64,000 bases of DNA from Gemmatimonadota bacterium (GTDB taxonomy: Bacteria > Gemmatimonadota > Gemmatimonadetes > Gemmatimonadales > GWC2-71-9): the NCBI GenBank assembly GCA_003222135.1, contig QHUM01000056.1, positions 17,618-81,617 of the forward strand, written 5' to 3'. Of this stretch, positions 16,473-26,188 are shown piece by piece. Made by a program: the position numbers and the translations under genes. The stretch's first letter is position 1, and each line of letters starts with the position of its first letter. The notes under the pieces are model-generated. The model was not told where the DNA came from. It ran no database searches and saw only the letters and a program-made list of their open reading frames with translations.

Positions 16473-17927
16473 CTACTTCCACGCCAGGGTGACGACGCTC
16501 CCTGCGGCGATAGCATAGGTGAGCGACCGTCCCGCCCAGCGCACCGCAAAGCTGCGATCGAGCGCGGCCGTATTGACGACGATCAGCGCTTTTGAGGCGT
16601 CATCCGAGTTGCGGAATGCAACCGTCTCGAGCCCCTCGACGCCGGTTGTCGACTCGATCCGGCGCGCCCCAGGTCGCACGAACCGACTGGCGTGGGCCAG
16701 CGCGTAGTACTCGACGTTGCGGATCACCCCGCCGGAGGCCGAGTTGATCGTGACGACGCCACGGCAGTTGCCGCAACCGCCGGTGTGCGGCCCGTAATGC
16801 TCGTCCAGGGCCAGGTTCCACAGCAGCACACCCTTCGCCCACCCCCGGGTGCTCCCGACGATGAGGGTGCGCACGAACCACTTCAGGTTGTCGGCGAAGT
16901 TGGGGGCCCACTCGCCGCCCGAGCACTCAGTGAAATAGGCGTCCTTGTCCGCGTGCGCGTCGTGTACCAGGGTCTGCGCCGCTACGTCTCCGGCGTAGCA
17001 GTGCCACGCCACGCCCGCGATGTAGCGGGGTGCCACGCTGTCGGCCAGCACTTGGAGCGGCGACTGGTACTGGTCCCAATTGTGGTCCCAGTCGAGAATC
17101 AACGTCCCGATCCCGTTCTGCGCGAACAGCGGCCCCAGGTATCCCCCTACGAAGCGGGCGCGGGCCGGGGGCTCGAGCCGCATGCCGGGATAGTCGGACG
17201 GCTCGAAATGCGGCTCATTCTGCACCGTGATCGCGTAGATCGGGACGCCCTCGGCGCCGTACGCCGCGACGTAGCGCCGCAAGTATTCGGCGAACGGTCC
17301 GTACGCTTCCGGCAGGAGCGTCCCCTGGATCAGGCTCCCGCTGGTCTTCATCCATCCCGGTGGGCTCCACGGGGATGCCATGATCTTGAGCTGCGGGTTG
17401 ATCGCCAGGGCGCGCTGCACCACCGGCAGCACGTCGGCGCGATTGGGGTCGATCGAGAAGTGAACGAGCGTCGGGTCGGTCTGGCCCGCCGGCATGTCGT
17501 CGTAGCTGTACTGACGCAGCGAGAAGTCAGACGCGCCCATCGTGAGGCGCGTGAAGCTGAGCCCGATCCCGGGATTCCGCCCAAACAGGTCCCGCAGCAG
17601 AGACTCGCGCTGCGACGGCGTCAGCTTGTTCTGGATCAGCCACGCCGACGCATCGGTGATGGCCGCCCCGAAGCCCACGATCTCCTGATAGGTCGCGGCC
17701 TCGTCCACCGCGATCGTCGTGATCGACGGCGCCGGGCCGGAATCGAAATGCGCGTCGGGCTCGCGGGACAGAAGCCTGGATCCGTCGGGCGTGGTGAGCC
17801 ATACCTCCGCGGCAGGCCCGCTCGGTTGTGGGGGAGGCCCGGGTCCCGGCTCTCCCGGGGCCCGCCCGTTGGGAGCGCACGCCACCCCGGCGGCGAGCGC
17901 CAGCAGGAAGACCCGCGACGTCACCAC
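16473..17927 (-). CDS. GH30-family glycoside hydrolase (predicted beta-1,6-glucanase/glucosidase)
   Basis: 484 residues with a signal peptide and a possible lipid-attachment Cys17, a Pro/Gly-rich linker, and then the GH30 TIM barrel plus beta-domain. GFGAAITDASAW (~85-96) is the family opening. The acid/base is E238 in TVQNEP and the nucleophile is E334 in YFTECSG. GH30 members cut beta-1,6-glucan, glucosylceramide or xylan. The GH16 and SusC/D neighbours favour a beta-glucan branch-cutting role. Its GTG overlaps susD by 4-7 nt, making it the last gene of the operon. Confidence 0.88.
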   Translation of the reverse strand: MVTSRVFLLALAAGVACAPNGRAPGEPGPGPPPQPSGPAAEVWLTTPDGSRLLSREPDAHFDSGPAPSITTIAVDEAATYQEIVGFGAAITDASAWLIQNKLTPSQRESLLRDLFGRNPGIGLSFTRLTMGASDFSLRQYSYDDMPAGQTDPTLVHFSIDPNRADVLPVVQRALAINPQLKIMASPWSPPGWMKTSGSLIQGTLLPEAYGPFAEYLRRYVAAYGAEGVPIYAITVQNEPHFEPSDYPGMRLEPPARARFVGGYLGPLFAQNGIGTLILDWDHNWDQYQSPLQVLADSVAPRYIAGVAWHCYAGDVAAQTLVHDAHADKDAYFTECSGGEWAPNFADNLKWFVRTLIVGSTRGWAKGVLLWNLALDEHYGPHTGGCGNCRGVVTINSASGGVIRNVEYYALAHASRFVRPGARRIESTTGVEGLETVAFRNSDDASKALIVVNTAALDRSFAVRWAGRSLTYAIAAGSVVTLAWK

Positions 17928-19408
17928 CCCGGGTTCTGCGTCAGGTTGGGGTTGATGTCCCGCTCCGATTGCGGGATCGGCAGCAGGTTGCTCGGGACGC
18001 CGTGCACGGTCGTCTCCCCGGGAGCGATGGTCTGCAGCTCGGTGGTTTTTGCCCGGATCACCGCGTCGAGGATTCCCCAGCGCGACAGGTCGAACCAGCG
18101 CTGGCCCTCGAACACGAACTCACGCCGGCGCTCGAGGCGGAGCGAATCGCGGAACGCCGCCTGCGACAGGCCCGACACGGGCCCCAGGCCCGCGCGCCCC
18201 CGCACGGCGTTCAGCGCCGCCTCGCCGCTCCCGGCGGTCGCCGCGCCGCCCTCGTTGACGGCTTCGGCGTACATCAGGAGCACGTCGGCGTAGCGTAACA
18301 CGATCCAGTCGTTCGCCTGCCGCACCCACTCTCGCGTGTTCATGTTCTCGGCGTCGCTCTCGTCGAGATACTTATCGAACGCCGGGCCGGGCGGGACGCC
18401 CCACGTGAAGGTGCGCCCCATCTGGTCGGTGTACGGCGACACCATGAACGTCCCGTGATTCCCTCGGGTGTCGGCCGGTGCGAACAGGTTTTGCAGCGAA
18501 GGCGGAATGTACATCAACCCGTAGGCGGCGCCGCCGGGATACCCCAGAGGGAGGCTGAACAGGGTGTGTATGCTCCCTGCACCGGGATCGAGGATGCCAT
18601 CGTAGTTGATCTCGAAGATGCTCTCCGAGTTCGTGAGCTTCAACGCGATCCGGAAGTTGTCCTTCCAGTTCGCGAGCAGGACGTAGTGTCCGCTGGTAAT
18701 GATCGTTGCGGCGGTCTGCGCCGCTTTGAGCCAATCCTGCTCCGTGAGGTATGCCTTCGCGAGCAGGGCCTGCGCCGCTCCGCTCGTCGCGCGGCCGACA
18801 TCGGAACCGGAATAGGCCGGGGGCAGCGCGGTGGCCGCCTCCTGGAGGTCGCTGACGATGAGGGCGTACACCTGCGCCAGCGGCGTGCGTGACACTGCCA
18901 ACCCGCTCACCGACGTGACCTCATGCTCCAACAGCGGCACGTCACCGTAGCACCGGACCAGGTTGAAGTAGGCGAGCGCCCGCAGGAAGTGCGCCTCACC
19001 CAGCAGGCGCGTACGCAGCGCCGGGTCCATCGTGATCGCCGGTACGCGGTCCAGCACCGCATTGGCTCGGTTGACGGTACGGTAGGCGTTGCCCCAGATG
19101 TCGCCGATGGGCCACTCGGTGGCGTCGAAGATGTAGTCACTCATGCGGTGACCGTCGGACCCGAACTTGGCGCTCGCGAGGATGTCGTCGGTCGCCACGT
19201 CCGACACGTACCAGAAGCCGAGCCAGTACGACCACTTGACCTGCTCGTACACGCCGTTCACGGCCGCGACCGCGTCGGACGAGGTCTTATAGAAGTTCTC
19301 CGGGGCGAGCACATCGGACGGGCTCGGGTCGAGAAAGCTGTCGCACGACACCGCCAACGCGAGCGCCACCAGCCCGCCGAGCGTCGAGAGCAGTTTGGTG
19401 CGTTGCAT
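17921..19408 (-). CDS. SusD/RagB-family glycan-binding outer-membrane lipoprotein
   Basis: 495 residues. The lipoprotein signal ends LAVSC (Cys22), followed by the SusD hallmark DSFLDPSPSD, TPR-like helices, and the C-terminal RRREFVFEGQRWFDLSRWG motif. It caps the SusC barrel and binds the oligosaccharide on the cell surface. It lies 19 nt after the susC stop and overlaps GH30, as expected for a SusCD transport pair in a polysaccharide utilisation locus. Confidence 0.95.
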   Translation of the reverse strand: MQRTKLLSTLGGLVALALAVSCDSFLDPSPSDVLAPENFYKTSSDAVAAVNGVYEQVKWSYWLGFWYVSDVATDDILASAKFGSDGHRMSDYIFDATEWPIGDIWGNAYRTVNRANAVLDRVPAITMDPALRTRLLGEAHFLRALAYFNLVRCYGDVPLLEHEVTSVSGLAVSRTPLAQVYALIVSDLQEAATALPPAYSGSDVGRATSGAAQALLAKAYLTEQDWLKAAQTAATIITSGHYVLLANWKDNFRIALKLTNSESIFEINYDGILDPGAGSIHTLFSLPLGYPGGAAYGLMYIPPSLQNLFAPADTRGNHGTFMVSPYTDQMGRTFTWGVPPGPAFDKYLDESDAENMNTREWVRQANDWIVLRYADVLLMYAEAVNEGGAATAGSGEAALNAVRGRAGLGPVSGLSQAAFRDSLRLERRREFVFEGQRWFDLSRWGILDAVIRAKTTELQTIAPGETTVHGVPSNLLPIPQSERDINPNLTQNPGW

Positions 19409-19427
19409 ACGATGATCTCCGTTCCGC

Positions 19428-22400
19428 CTAGAAGCCGGCGGAGAATCCGAAAGTGATCTGCCGAACCTGTGGGTACGTGCCGTAGTCGAATCCCTGAGCG
19501 AGGTTCGTTGTGGCGTACTCGGTGATCTCCGGATCGTAGCCGGTATAGTTGGTGACGGTGAAGAAGTTCTGCGCGCTGATGTACAGCTGCAGCCGGCTCA
19601 TGCCCTGGAGATGGACGGCCTGCAGCCAGATGGCGGGAAAGCTGTAAGCCAGCCGGATGTTCTTGCCACGGAGATACGAGCCGTCCTCGACGAACAGATC
19701 GGACTCGCGACTCTCGAACGTGTTGCCGATCTTCGGCGTCGGGACGCCGCGACCGCCGGTCGCCACGTCCACCAGCTGGTTGGCGGTGCCCCCGGCGGCC
19801 GTGAGGAGCGACCGATTGATGTTGTAGATCTTGTTGCCCACGGACCACTGCAGCAGGACGGAGAGCTCGAAGTTGTGGAATGTAAACCGATTCGCGAGAC
19901 CCCCGGTGTAGGTGGGCTGCGCGTTGCCGATGATGGTCCGGTCGGCCGAGGTGATCACGCCGTCGCCATCGAGATCCTTGTACACCGGCTGCCCGTTCGC
20001 CAGGCTGTCGTACACCCAGCCGTAGAAGGAATTGATTGGCTCGCCCACCTTGAGGACGGTGGGGCTCTGGTGCGCGCCGCCGCCGACGCCGTACGGATCG
20101 ATGATGATAGAGTCCGCGCCGAGGTTCGCCACTTCCTGCCGGTTCCAGGCCAGCGCGAGAGACGTCTCCCAGCCGAGGGTGCTGCCGGACAGGTTCACGG
20201 TGTTGACGCTGACCTCGAACCCGCGATTGCGCACGCTGCCGATGTTCTGCAACTGGCTGCCGAACCCCGAGCTCGACGGCACGCGCGCGTCGAGCAGCAG
20301 GTCGTGCGTCTTCTTCTTGTAATAGTCGGCGGTGACGGTGACCCGATGGCCAAGCACCGAGGCGTCCACTCCAGCGTCGAATTGGTCGGTGGTCTCCCAC
20401 TTGAGATCGGCATTCGCCAGGCTCGCGGGCACGAAGCCGATCGCGCGGGAGCCGCCGAGCACGTACACAGTGCTGCCCAATGTCGCGAGTGACTTATAGT
20501 TCCCGATGTCCTGATTTCCCGTCCGGCCGTAGCTCGCGCGCAGCTTCAGGTCGTCGAACCAGCCGAGACGCTTCACGAAGCTCTCATCCGAGGCCCGCCA
20601 CGCGAACGCCCCCGAGGGGAAGAAGCCGTAGCGGTGGTCCCTGCCGAACTTGGACGACCCATCGACGCGCCCGGTGAGCGTGAACAGGTACTTGTCGGCA
20701 ATCCCCCAGTTGGCGCGGGCGAAGGACGACGCTAACGAGGAGTGGGGCGCCGGGGTCCAGACGCCGACGAATGTCTTCCCTGCGTACAGGCCGTTCACAC
20801 CCAGGCCGTCGGTCAGGAAGTCCTGCGCGGTCCCCGAAATCCCTTCGGTGTTGGTGCGCTCGAGCGTCATGCCCGCGAGCAGGTCGACGTTGTGTAGCTC
20901 GCCCAACCGCCGGCTGTAGTGGATCGTGTTCTCGAACGTCCAGCTCAGCGTCTGCGCCTGCCCCCGGCTCCCCTGTCCATTGGTGGTCAGCCCGGGGAGC
21001 ACCGTGGACGGTGCGTAGTAGTCCTGCACCGAGTTGAGAAAGTCCATGCCAAGCGTGCTGCGCAGAGTCAGGCCTTCCAGAACGTCGTACTCCCCGAACA
21101 CGTTGCCGATGAGCCGGTTCTGCCGTTCCTCATTCGTGATCTTGAGTGCCGACGCGACGGGGTTCTCGAACGGCCGGCCGGTGAGCGGATTCGTCCCGGT
21201 GAAGTAGTCCCCCCCGGGGCCCGTTACAGACAGCGTGGGGGGGGCCGTCAGAGCGTTGAGCACGACCGGGCTTGGCAACACTTCTCCTTGGGAGCGGCTG
21301 AACGCCAGCCGGTTCCCGACCCGGAGCTTGCGGCTGACGGTGCGATCGAGGTTGAACCGGAACGACCCGCGGCTCAGGTCGCTCCCGATGATCACGCCGT
21401 CGTTCTTGAGCAAGCTGCCCGACACAAAGTAGGCCGTGTTCTGATCGCCGCCCGAGACGGACACGTCGTAGCCGCGCAGCGGGGCGGTGCGAAAGATCGC
21501 ATGCTGCCAGTCGGTCCCCCGGCCAAACCCGGCGATATCTGCGGGCGTGTACAGCGGAGGCTGTCCGGCGTTGGTGTACGCGGCGTTCACCATCTGCGCG
21601 AACTGGGTCGCATCCATCAGCGGCAGCTCGCGCCGCACTTCCTGGCGGGCGTAGTACGACCCGAACGAGACGCTGTTCTGACCCCTCCGCCCGTGCTTCG
21701 TCGTGATCAGCACGACCCCGTTGGCGCCCCGGGCGCCGTAAATGGCGACGGCCGAGGCGTCCTTGAGGATGTCGATCGACTCGACGTCGTCCGGGTTTAG
21801 GGCGGCGAGGGGATTCAAGCCCCGCATCCCCTCGGTCAGCAGGGTGCCCGTCGTGGCGTCGTCCAGGTTCGTCGTGATCGGTACGCCGTCGATCACGTAC
21901 AGCGGGTCGTTGCCCGCGGAAATGGAATTGCCGCCGCGGATGCGTACCATCGCGCCGGCGCCCGGCTGGCCGCTCGAGGTCACGACCTGCACGCCGGGCG
22001 CGCGACCGAGCAGGGATTGCTCGAGCGACGTCACGGGCGCGGCCGCGATCTGATCGGCCGAGACGGACGAGACCGCTCCCGTCAGCTCGCGTCGCGCCGC
22101 CGTGCCGTAGCCGATCGCGACCACCTGCTCGAGCTCGGTCGCCTGGGCAGTCAGGGTGAAGTCCACCGTGCTGTCCTGGTCGGCCACCACGGTGACGGGC
22201 TTCGAGACTGGAGTGAAGCCGATCCGCGCAGCCCGAACGGTGTGCGATCCAGGCGGCACGTTCGCGATGCGATACGCGCCGTCGTCGGCCGACCGCGCGC
22301 TCAACCCCGTGCCCTCGACCGTGACGGTGGCCACCGCGATCCCCTGCTTGGTGACGGAGTCGGTGACGTGCCCGACAATCGCTCCGACCTGGGGCTCGCC

Positions 22401-22838
22401 CATGACGCCGCGCTTCACTAAAGCCGCCCGCCCGCTCGAGGTCAGCAGTACGTCCACCCCGGCGTCGTACAGCACCGCGCTCAATACCGCGCCCACGGTA
22501 AGATTGGACGCGCTCAGGGTGACCGGAGCCTCGAGTGGCACGACCGCGGCGCTGTAGGTGAGACGCAGCCCCGCTTTGCGCGCGATCTCGGACAACGCGT
22601 CGCCGAGGGGCATCCCCTGCCAGTCGACCGTGATCAGCCGCCGGAAGACGGCGGCGTTGCTCGCGTCCGACCAGCGGACCGCGGCGTCGGCAGCGGTGCC
22701 GGCCGTCAGCGCGAGGAACCGCGGACCGGCGGCGGCGAGTGCGACTTCCCCCGGCGGATCTTGCGCGGCCGCCGCGAGCGGCATCCCTGCTCCCGCTGCG
22801 GCGAGCACCGCGGCGAGCACCATGGCTGCGACCTTCAT
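19428..22838 (-). CDS. SusC/RagA TonB-dependent outer-membrane transporter with STN domain
   Basis: 1136 residues: a signal peptide (~1-25), an STN (secretin/TonB N-terminal) signalling domain at ~55-120, a carboxypeptidase-regulatory-like beta domain at ~150-225, a plug (~235-350, with VIDGVPI and RGGNS motifs), and a 22-strand barrel ending in aromatic F (FGFSAGF). The STN domain marks a transducer that passes ligand occupancy to the adjacent FecR. The ATG at 22838 has GGAGG 5 nt upstream. It imports oligosaccharides using TonB energy. Confidence 0.95.
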   Translation of the reverse strand: MKVAAMVLAAVLAAAGAGMPLAAAAQDPPGEVALAAAGPRFLALTAGTAADAAVRWSDASNAAVFRRLITVDWQGMPLGDALSEIARKAGLRLTYSAAVVPLEAPVTLSASNLTVGAVLSAVLYDAGVDVLLTSSGRAALVKRGVMGEPQVGAIVGHVTDSVTKQGIAVATVTVEGTGLSARSADDGAYRIANVPPGSHTVRAARIGFTPVSKPVTVVADQDSTVDFTLTAQATELEQVVAIGYGTAARRELTGAVSSVSADQIAAAPVTSLEQSLLGRAPGVQVVTSSGQPGAGAMVRIRGGNSISAGNDPLYVIDGVPITTNLDDATTGTLLTEGMRGLNPLAALNPDDVESIDILKDASAVAIYGARGANGVVLITTKHGRRGQNSVSFGSYYARQEVRRELPLMDATQFAQMVNAAYTNAGQPPLYTPADIAGFGRGTDWQHAIFRTAPLRGYDVSVSGGDQNTAYFVSGSLLKNDGVIIGSDLSRGSFRFNLDRTVSRKLRVGNRLAFSRSQGEVLPSPVVLNALTAPPTLSVTGPGGDYFTGTNPLTGRPFENPVASALKITNEERQNRLIGNVFGEYDVLEGLTLRSTLGMDFLNSVQDYYAPSTVLPGLTTNGQGSRGQAQTLSWTFENTIHYSRRLGELHNVDLLAGMTLERTNTEGISGTAQDFLTDGLGVNGLYAGKTFVGVWTPAPHSSLASSFARANWGIADKYLFTLTGRVDGSSKFGRDHRYGFFPSGAFAWRASDESFVKRLGWFDDLKLRASYGRTGNQDIGNYKSLATLGSTVYVLGGSRAIGFVPASLANADLKWETTDQFDAGVDASVLGHRVTVTADYYKKKTHDLLLDARVPSSSGFGSQLQNIGSVRNRGFEVSVNTVNLSGSTLGWETSLALAWNRQEVANLGADSIIIDPYGVGGGAHQSPTVLKVGEPINSFYGWVYDSLANGQPVYKDLDGDGVITSADRTIIGNAQPTYTGGLANRFTFHNFELSVLLQWSVGNKIYNINRSLLTAAGGTANQLVDVATGGRGVPTPKIGNTFESRESDLFVEDGSYLRGKNIRLAYSFPAIWLQAVHLQGMSRLQLYISAQNFFTVTNYTGYDPEITEYATTNLAQGFDYGTYPQVRQITFGFSAGF

Positions 22839-22864
22839 GCGAACCTCCCTCCGACGTTGGCGCG

Positions 22865-23866
22865 TCACCGTGCGGCCCGGACCATCGAGATCGTCACTGA
22901 TCGCCCGCTCCACTCGTACCTGGCCCCCACGGCGGACGTGATCAGAGTAAGGACTTCGGAAACCGGCTCGCTCGAGTAGGACCCCGTGATCGGCCGGCGC
23001 GCGAGTGTGGAGTCGATCACCAGCACGTCGAGGTCGTACCATCGCCCGAGCCGTTGCGCTGCCTCGGAGAGCGGCACACTGGTGAACACCAGGCGTCCTC
23101 GGGTCCAGGCGAGCTCATTCGTGACGTCGGCGCCTTGCAGCACGCGCACCGCGCCGGCGCGCGACAGCGTGGCCACCTGCCCGGCGCGCAGCCGCGTTTC
23201 CGCCGCCCCGGGTTGCGCCGGCAGGGCAAGCGCCACGGCGCCCTCCGCCACGGCGACGCGCTCGGCGGCATCGCCGTACGCGTGGACAACGAATCGAGTC
23301 CCGATCGCCCGAATCGCGCCGCCCGCAGTGTGTACCACGAAGGGGCGCGCGCCGTCGTGCACCACGCTGAAGTACGCCTCGCCCTCGAGGTAGACGTCGC
23401 GCCCGCGCGGTGCGAACCGGACCGGGACGCCCAGCCGGCTGTCGGCGTTGAGGGTGATCTCCGTCCCGTCGAGCAGCCGGAAGACCGCCCGCCGCCCCTT
23501 GGGAGTGGCGTACTCCCGCAGCGCGGGCGGCCGCGCGACCGGGTGCGCCCCGAGCCACCACACGCCCCCGACGCCGAGCAGCACAACGAGCCCGGCCGCG
23601 ATCGCGGGAGGGCGCCACCGCGACGCCACCGACCTCGCGGGTCGCGCCGTCTGGGCCAGGCCGCGCCGCAAGCGGCGCCAGGCGGCGTCGGTGTCGTAGG
23701 ATGGCTCGTATTGTCGGGCATCGGCCGCCCACGCCGCCTGCAGCGCCGCGACCGCGGTGCGGCGCTCGGCGTCGGCCCCCAGCCAAGCCTCGACGGCGGC
23801 GCGCTCCTCCGGGGAAGCCTGCCCGCTCAGGTAGCGGCCGAGCACGATGTAGTCGACCGTCATCAT
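22865..23866 (-). CDS. FecR-family anti-sigma/sigma regulator
   Basis: 333 residues with a cytoplasmic N-terminal sigma-binding part (DYIVLGRYLSGQASPEERA), one membrane helix at ~87-106, and the periplasmic FecR domain (RRAVFRLLDGTEITLNADS) followed by an STN-like C-terminal region (ITGSYSSEPVSEVL). It should receive the signal from the SusC STN domain and release the ECF sigma factor. It lies 27 nt after the sigma gene and 26 nt before susC, the classic order. Confidence 0.93.
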   Translation of the reverse strand: MMTVDYIVLGRYLSGQASPEERAAVEAWLGADAERRTAVAALQAAWAADARQYEPSYDTDAAWRRLRRGLAQTARPARSVASRWRPPAIAAGLVVLLGVGGVWWLGAHPVARPPALREYATPKGRRAVFRLLDGTEITLNADSRLGVPVRFAPRGRDVYLEGEAYFSVVHDGARPFVVHTAGGAIRAIGTRFVVHAYGDAAERVAVAEGAVALALPAQPGAAETRLRAGQVATLSRAGAVRVLQGADVTNELAWTRGRLVFTSVPLSEAAQRLGRWYDLDVLVIDSTLARRPITGSYSSEPVSEVLTLITSAVGARYEWSGRSVTISMVRAAR

Positions 23867-23893
23867 GGTGTTATGACGCCGCAGCAGGGGGGA

Positions 23894-24478
23894 TTACTTA
23901 CCGGCCGAAGCCATCGCCTTCCTGAGGACCGCCAGCGCTCGTCCGATATGCACGCCGACGGTCTTGGGTGAGATAGTCATCCGCAGCGCCACCTCGCGGT
24001 AGCTCAAGCCTTCCCGCCGGCTCAGCACGAACGCCGCGCGGGTACGCGGGGGCAGCCCGGCGAGGGCGCGCTCCAGCCGGCGCCACAGCTCCTCGGCCTC
24101 GAACTCCGCGTCCGCCGGCGCCGCAGTGGTGCCACCGCTCTCTTCCAGGATCAGCAAGGGCGCGGCACGCCGCCGCACGGCCGTCCGACGGATCTGGCTG
24201 ATGGCGCGGCGGCGCACGGCCGCGTAGAGATAGTGCCGCACGTCGCCCACCACCCAGTGGGCGCGATCTTCCCAGATGCGCGCGAACACCCCCTGCACCG
24301 CGTCCTCGGCCGCATCCCGGCTGCCGAGGTAAGTGGCAACGTAGCGGCACAGCGGGTCGTAGTAGGCCCGGAACACCGCCTCGAACGCGGCCTCGTCTCC
24401 CGCCCGGATGCGCGCCACCCACTCCGGCGCCAACGCGCTCGACAGAACGGCGGAACGACGACGCAACTCGAAGGCCAT
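23894..24478 (-). CDS. ECF sigma factor (FecI-like) of the glucan locus
   Basis: 194 residues with region 2 (FRAYYDPLCRYVATYLGS, then EDAVQGVFARIWE) and region 4 (LPPRTRAAFVLSRREGLSYR and the recognition helix after it). The FecR gene follows at once, so it is the cell-surface-signalling type that drives susC/D and GH30. The ATG at 24478 lacks a Shine-Dalgarno sequence and lies ~10 nt from a candidate -10 box, suggesting a leaderless transcript. Confidence 0.93.
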   Translation of the reverse strand: MAFELRRRSAVLSSALAPEWVARIRAGDEAAFEAVFRAYYDPLCRYVATYLGSRDAAEDAVQGVFARIWEDRAHWVVGDVRHYLYAAVRRRAISQIRRTAVRRRAAPLLILEESGGTTAAPADAEFEAEELWRRLERALAGLPPRTRAAFVLSRREGLSYREVALRMTISPKTVGVHIGRALAVLRKAMASAGK

Positions 24479-24487
24479 GGGCCCGTT

Positions 24488-24516
24488 GATATATGGCGAG
24501 CTTGCATGGGGCGCAA
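24488..24516 (-). promoter_or_regulatory. Candidate housekeeping promoter for the ECF sigma gene
   Basis: On the minus strand, TTGCGC (24511-24516) and TATATC (24488-24493) are separated by exactly 17 nt. The expected transcription start (~24480-24481) is 2-3 nt from the sigma ATG. The match to sigma-70 hexamers is partial (3/6 and 4/6), but the box is the only AT-rich segment in this gap. Confidence 0.45.
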
Positions 24517-24553
24517 GAACGGGGCCAACGCAGGGAGGTGAAAGACTCGAGCG

Positions 24554-26188
24554 CTAGTGGGGCGGCCGAGCGAGCGCCAGCAACGCCTGTCTCCGCGCCG
24601 CGAGCAGGACGGCCGGGTCGCGCGGGTACGTCGTGAACGACGGAATGACCGCACGCAGGGCCGCCAGCGCCGCCCGGGGGTCGCGTCGACGCCACAGCGC
24701 GAACAAGGCGTGATCCTCCACGCCGTCGCGGAACGCTTCCCAGCGGAGGCTCGAGCGAGGACCATCGCGGCCAGGATACACGATGAAGTCGTCGCCTGGC
24801 GCGAACAGGCCCTTGTTGGGGTCGACGTCGCGCGGCCATTGATTCAAGCCCCAATGCAACCAGCCACTCAGCCCATAGCGCGACGCCATCCAGGGGAGCA
24901 AGCGGGTCTTCAATAGAGGGTAGTCGATCAGGCGATTGGGGTACGCGCCCTGCGGCAGCCAGGACGTGTAGCACCACAGTTCCATGTTGCCCGCTTGCTG
25001 GCGCGCTCGATAACTGTCGTACCACCGCTCCAGGAAGCTCAGCTCCACCACCCAGATCTCCAGGTCGCGCCCGAAATCCGGCGCCTGGATGGCTTCGATC
25101 CGCTGCAACCGGGGAGCCGCCGCGTGCACGCGCCGCGAGAGCGCGCGCCAGGAATCGACGTTCTCCACGATCGGCTCATCGGCGACATGGATGACCGCCC
25201 GGTCGATCCAGCCGCGCTCGACCAGGTGGCGTTGGAGGTCCTTCAGGAAATCCTCGAGCGGCACTTGGGTGGTGTCGCCGCTCGCCGTGACGACGGCGGG
25301 ACGCGGCGACGGCTCGAACGGGTTGGTCCATGCCCACGGTTCCGTGCGACGTCCAACATGCATCAGCTCGATATCGCTCAAGCCCGCGGCAAAGCAGATC
25401 TGGACCCAGCGATCGAACCGGCCGTAGTCGAACGCGTACGAGCCGTCGGGCGCGCGGCTGACGCGAATCAGCTCGAGATCGGTCTCGAACATCGTCTGGC
25501 CGTGGGCGCGCATGTCCTCCGCATAGGCGCTGAGCAGCCTCCAGTGCCGCTCGCTCCATTCCTCCACCTGATGCTCTTGGGCAATGGCCCGCGAGCTGAA
25601 CCAGTGCGTTACCCTGAGCGACGGGAGGTCGGGCAAGGAGACCGGCACGACGTCGACCGTCAGTCCGACCGTTCGCAGCAGCCTGGCACCGGCTCGAAGC
25701 GACACGGTGCCGTGGTAGACGCCGGGCTCGGCTGCGCGCGGAATCGTCACTCGCACGAGTGCGGGCTGGCTCGACCCGGCGCACAATGTCACGGTCTCGT
25801 CGTCCAGCAAAGGGTCGGGGAAGTCGTCCGGCGCACGACGCACCAGCTCGCTCTCGGGAGTGTGGTCGGAGTTGCGGCTCAGCCATACGTATCCGATCCA
25901 ATTGACGCGGACGGCGCCCGTAGCGAGCCGGCGGCCACGCGTGCCGATCAGGAGGGATGGTTCAACGCGAATCGAGTCGAGGCAGCTCGCTCTTGCCCGC
26001 AGCACGATCTGTGCGGACTCGGTTTCGCCGCGAGCCGCGATCAGTCGAATGGTCGCGGCGGCGCGCGGGGGTTTCGTCGTGTTGCGAAAGACGTTTTCGA
26101 GTGAGGGCGTGGTCCAGACGTCAACCGGGTTCTGCAACGTCGCCGCCTGGACGACCGCCAGCAGCAGCAACAGGGCCGGCGTGGTCAC
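24554..26188 (-). CDS. DUF4091/GH123-like secreted glycoside hydrolase
   Basis: 544 residues with a signal peptide (~1-16), an N-terminal beta-sandwich (~17-190) and a DUF4091 TIM-barrel-like part with HVADEP (~330) as the likely catalytic acidic pair, WLHWGLNQWPRD, and LRWEAFRDGVEDHALF near the end. DUF4091 proteins are distant relatives of GH123 beta-N-acetylgalactosaminidases, and their substrates are mostly unknown. The GTG overlaps the GH16 gene by 4 nt, which ties it to the beta-glucan locus. Confidence 0.8.
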   Translation of the reverse strand: MTTPALLLLLAVVQAATLQNPVDVWTTPSLENVFRNTTKPPRAAATIRLIAARGETESAQIVLRARASCLDSIRVEPSLLIGTRGRRLATGAVRVNWIGYVWLSRNSDHTPESELVRRAPDDFPDPLLDDETVTLCAGSSQPALVRVTIPRAAEPGVYHGTVSLRAGARLLRTVGLTVDVVPVSLPDLPSLRVTHWFSSRAIAQEHQVEEWSERHWRLLSAYAEDMRAHGQTMFETDLELIRVSRAPDGSYAFDYGRFDRWVQICFAAGLSDIELMHVGRRTEPWAWTNPFEPSPRPAVVTASGDTTQVPLEDFLKDLQRHLVERGWIDRAVIHVADEPIVENVDSWRALSRRVHAAAPRLQRIEAIQAPDFGRDLEIWVVELSFLERWYDSYRARQQAGNMELWCYTSWLPQGAYPNRLIDYPLLKTRLLPWMASRYGLSGWLHWGLNQWPRDVDPNKGLFAPGDDFIVYPGRDGPRSSLRWEAFRDGVEDHALFALWRRRDPRAALAALRAVIPSFTTYPRDPAVLLAARRQALLALARPPH

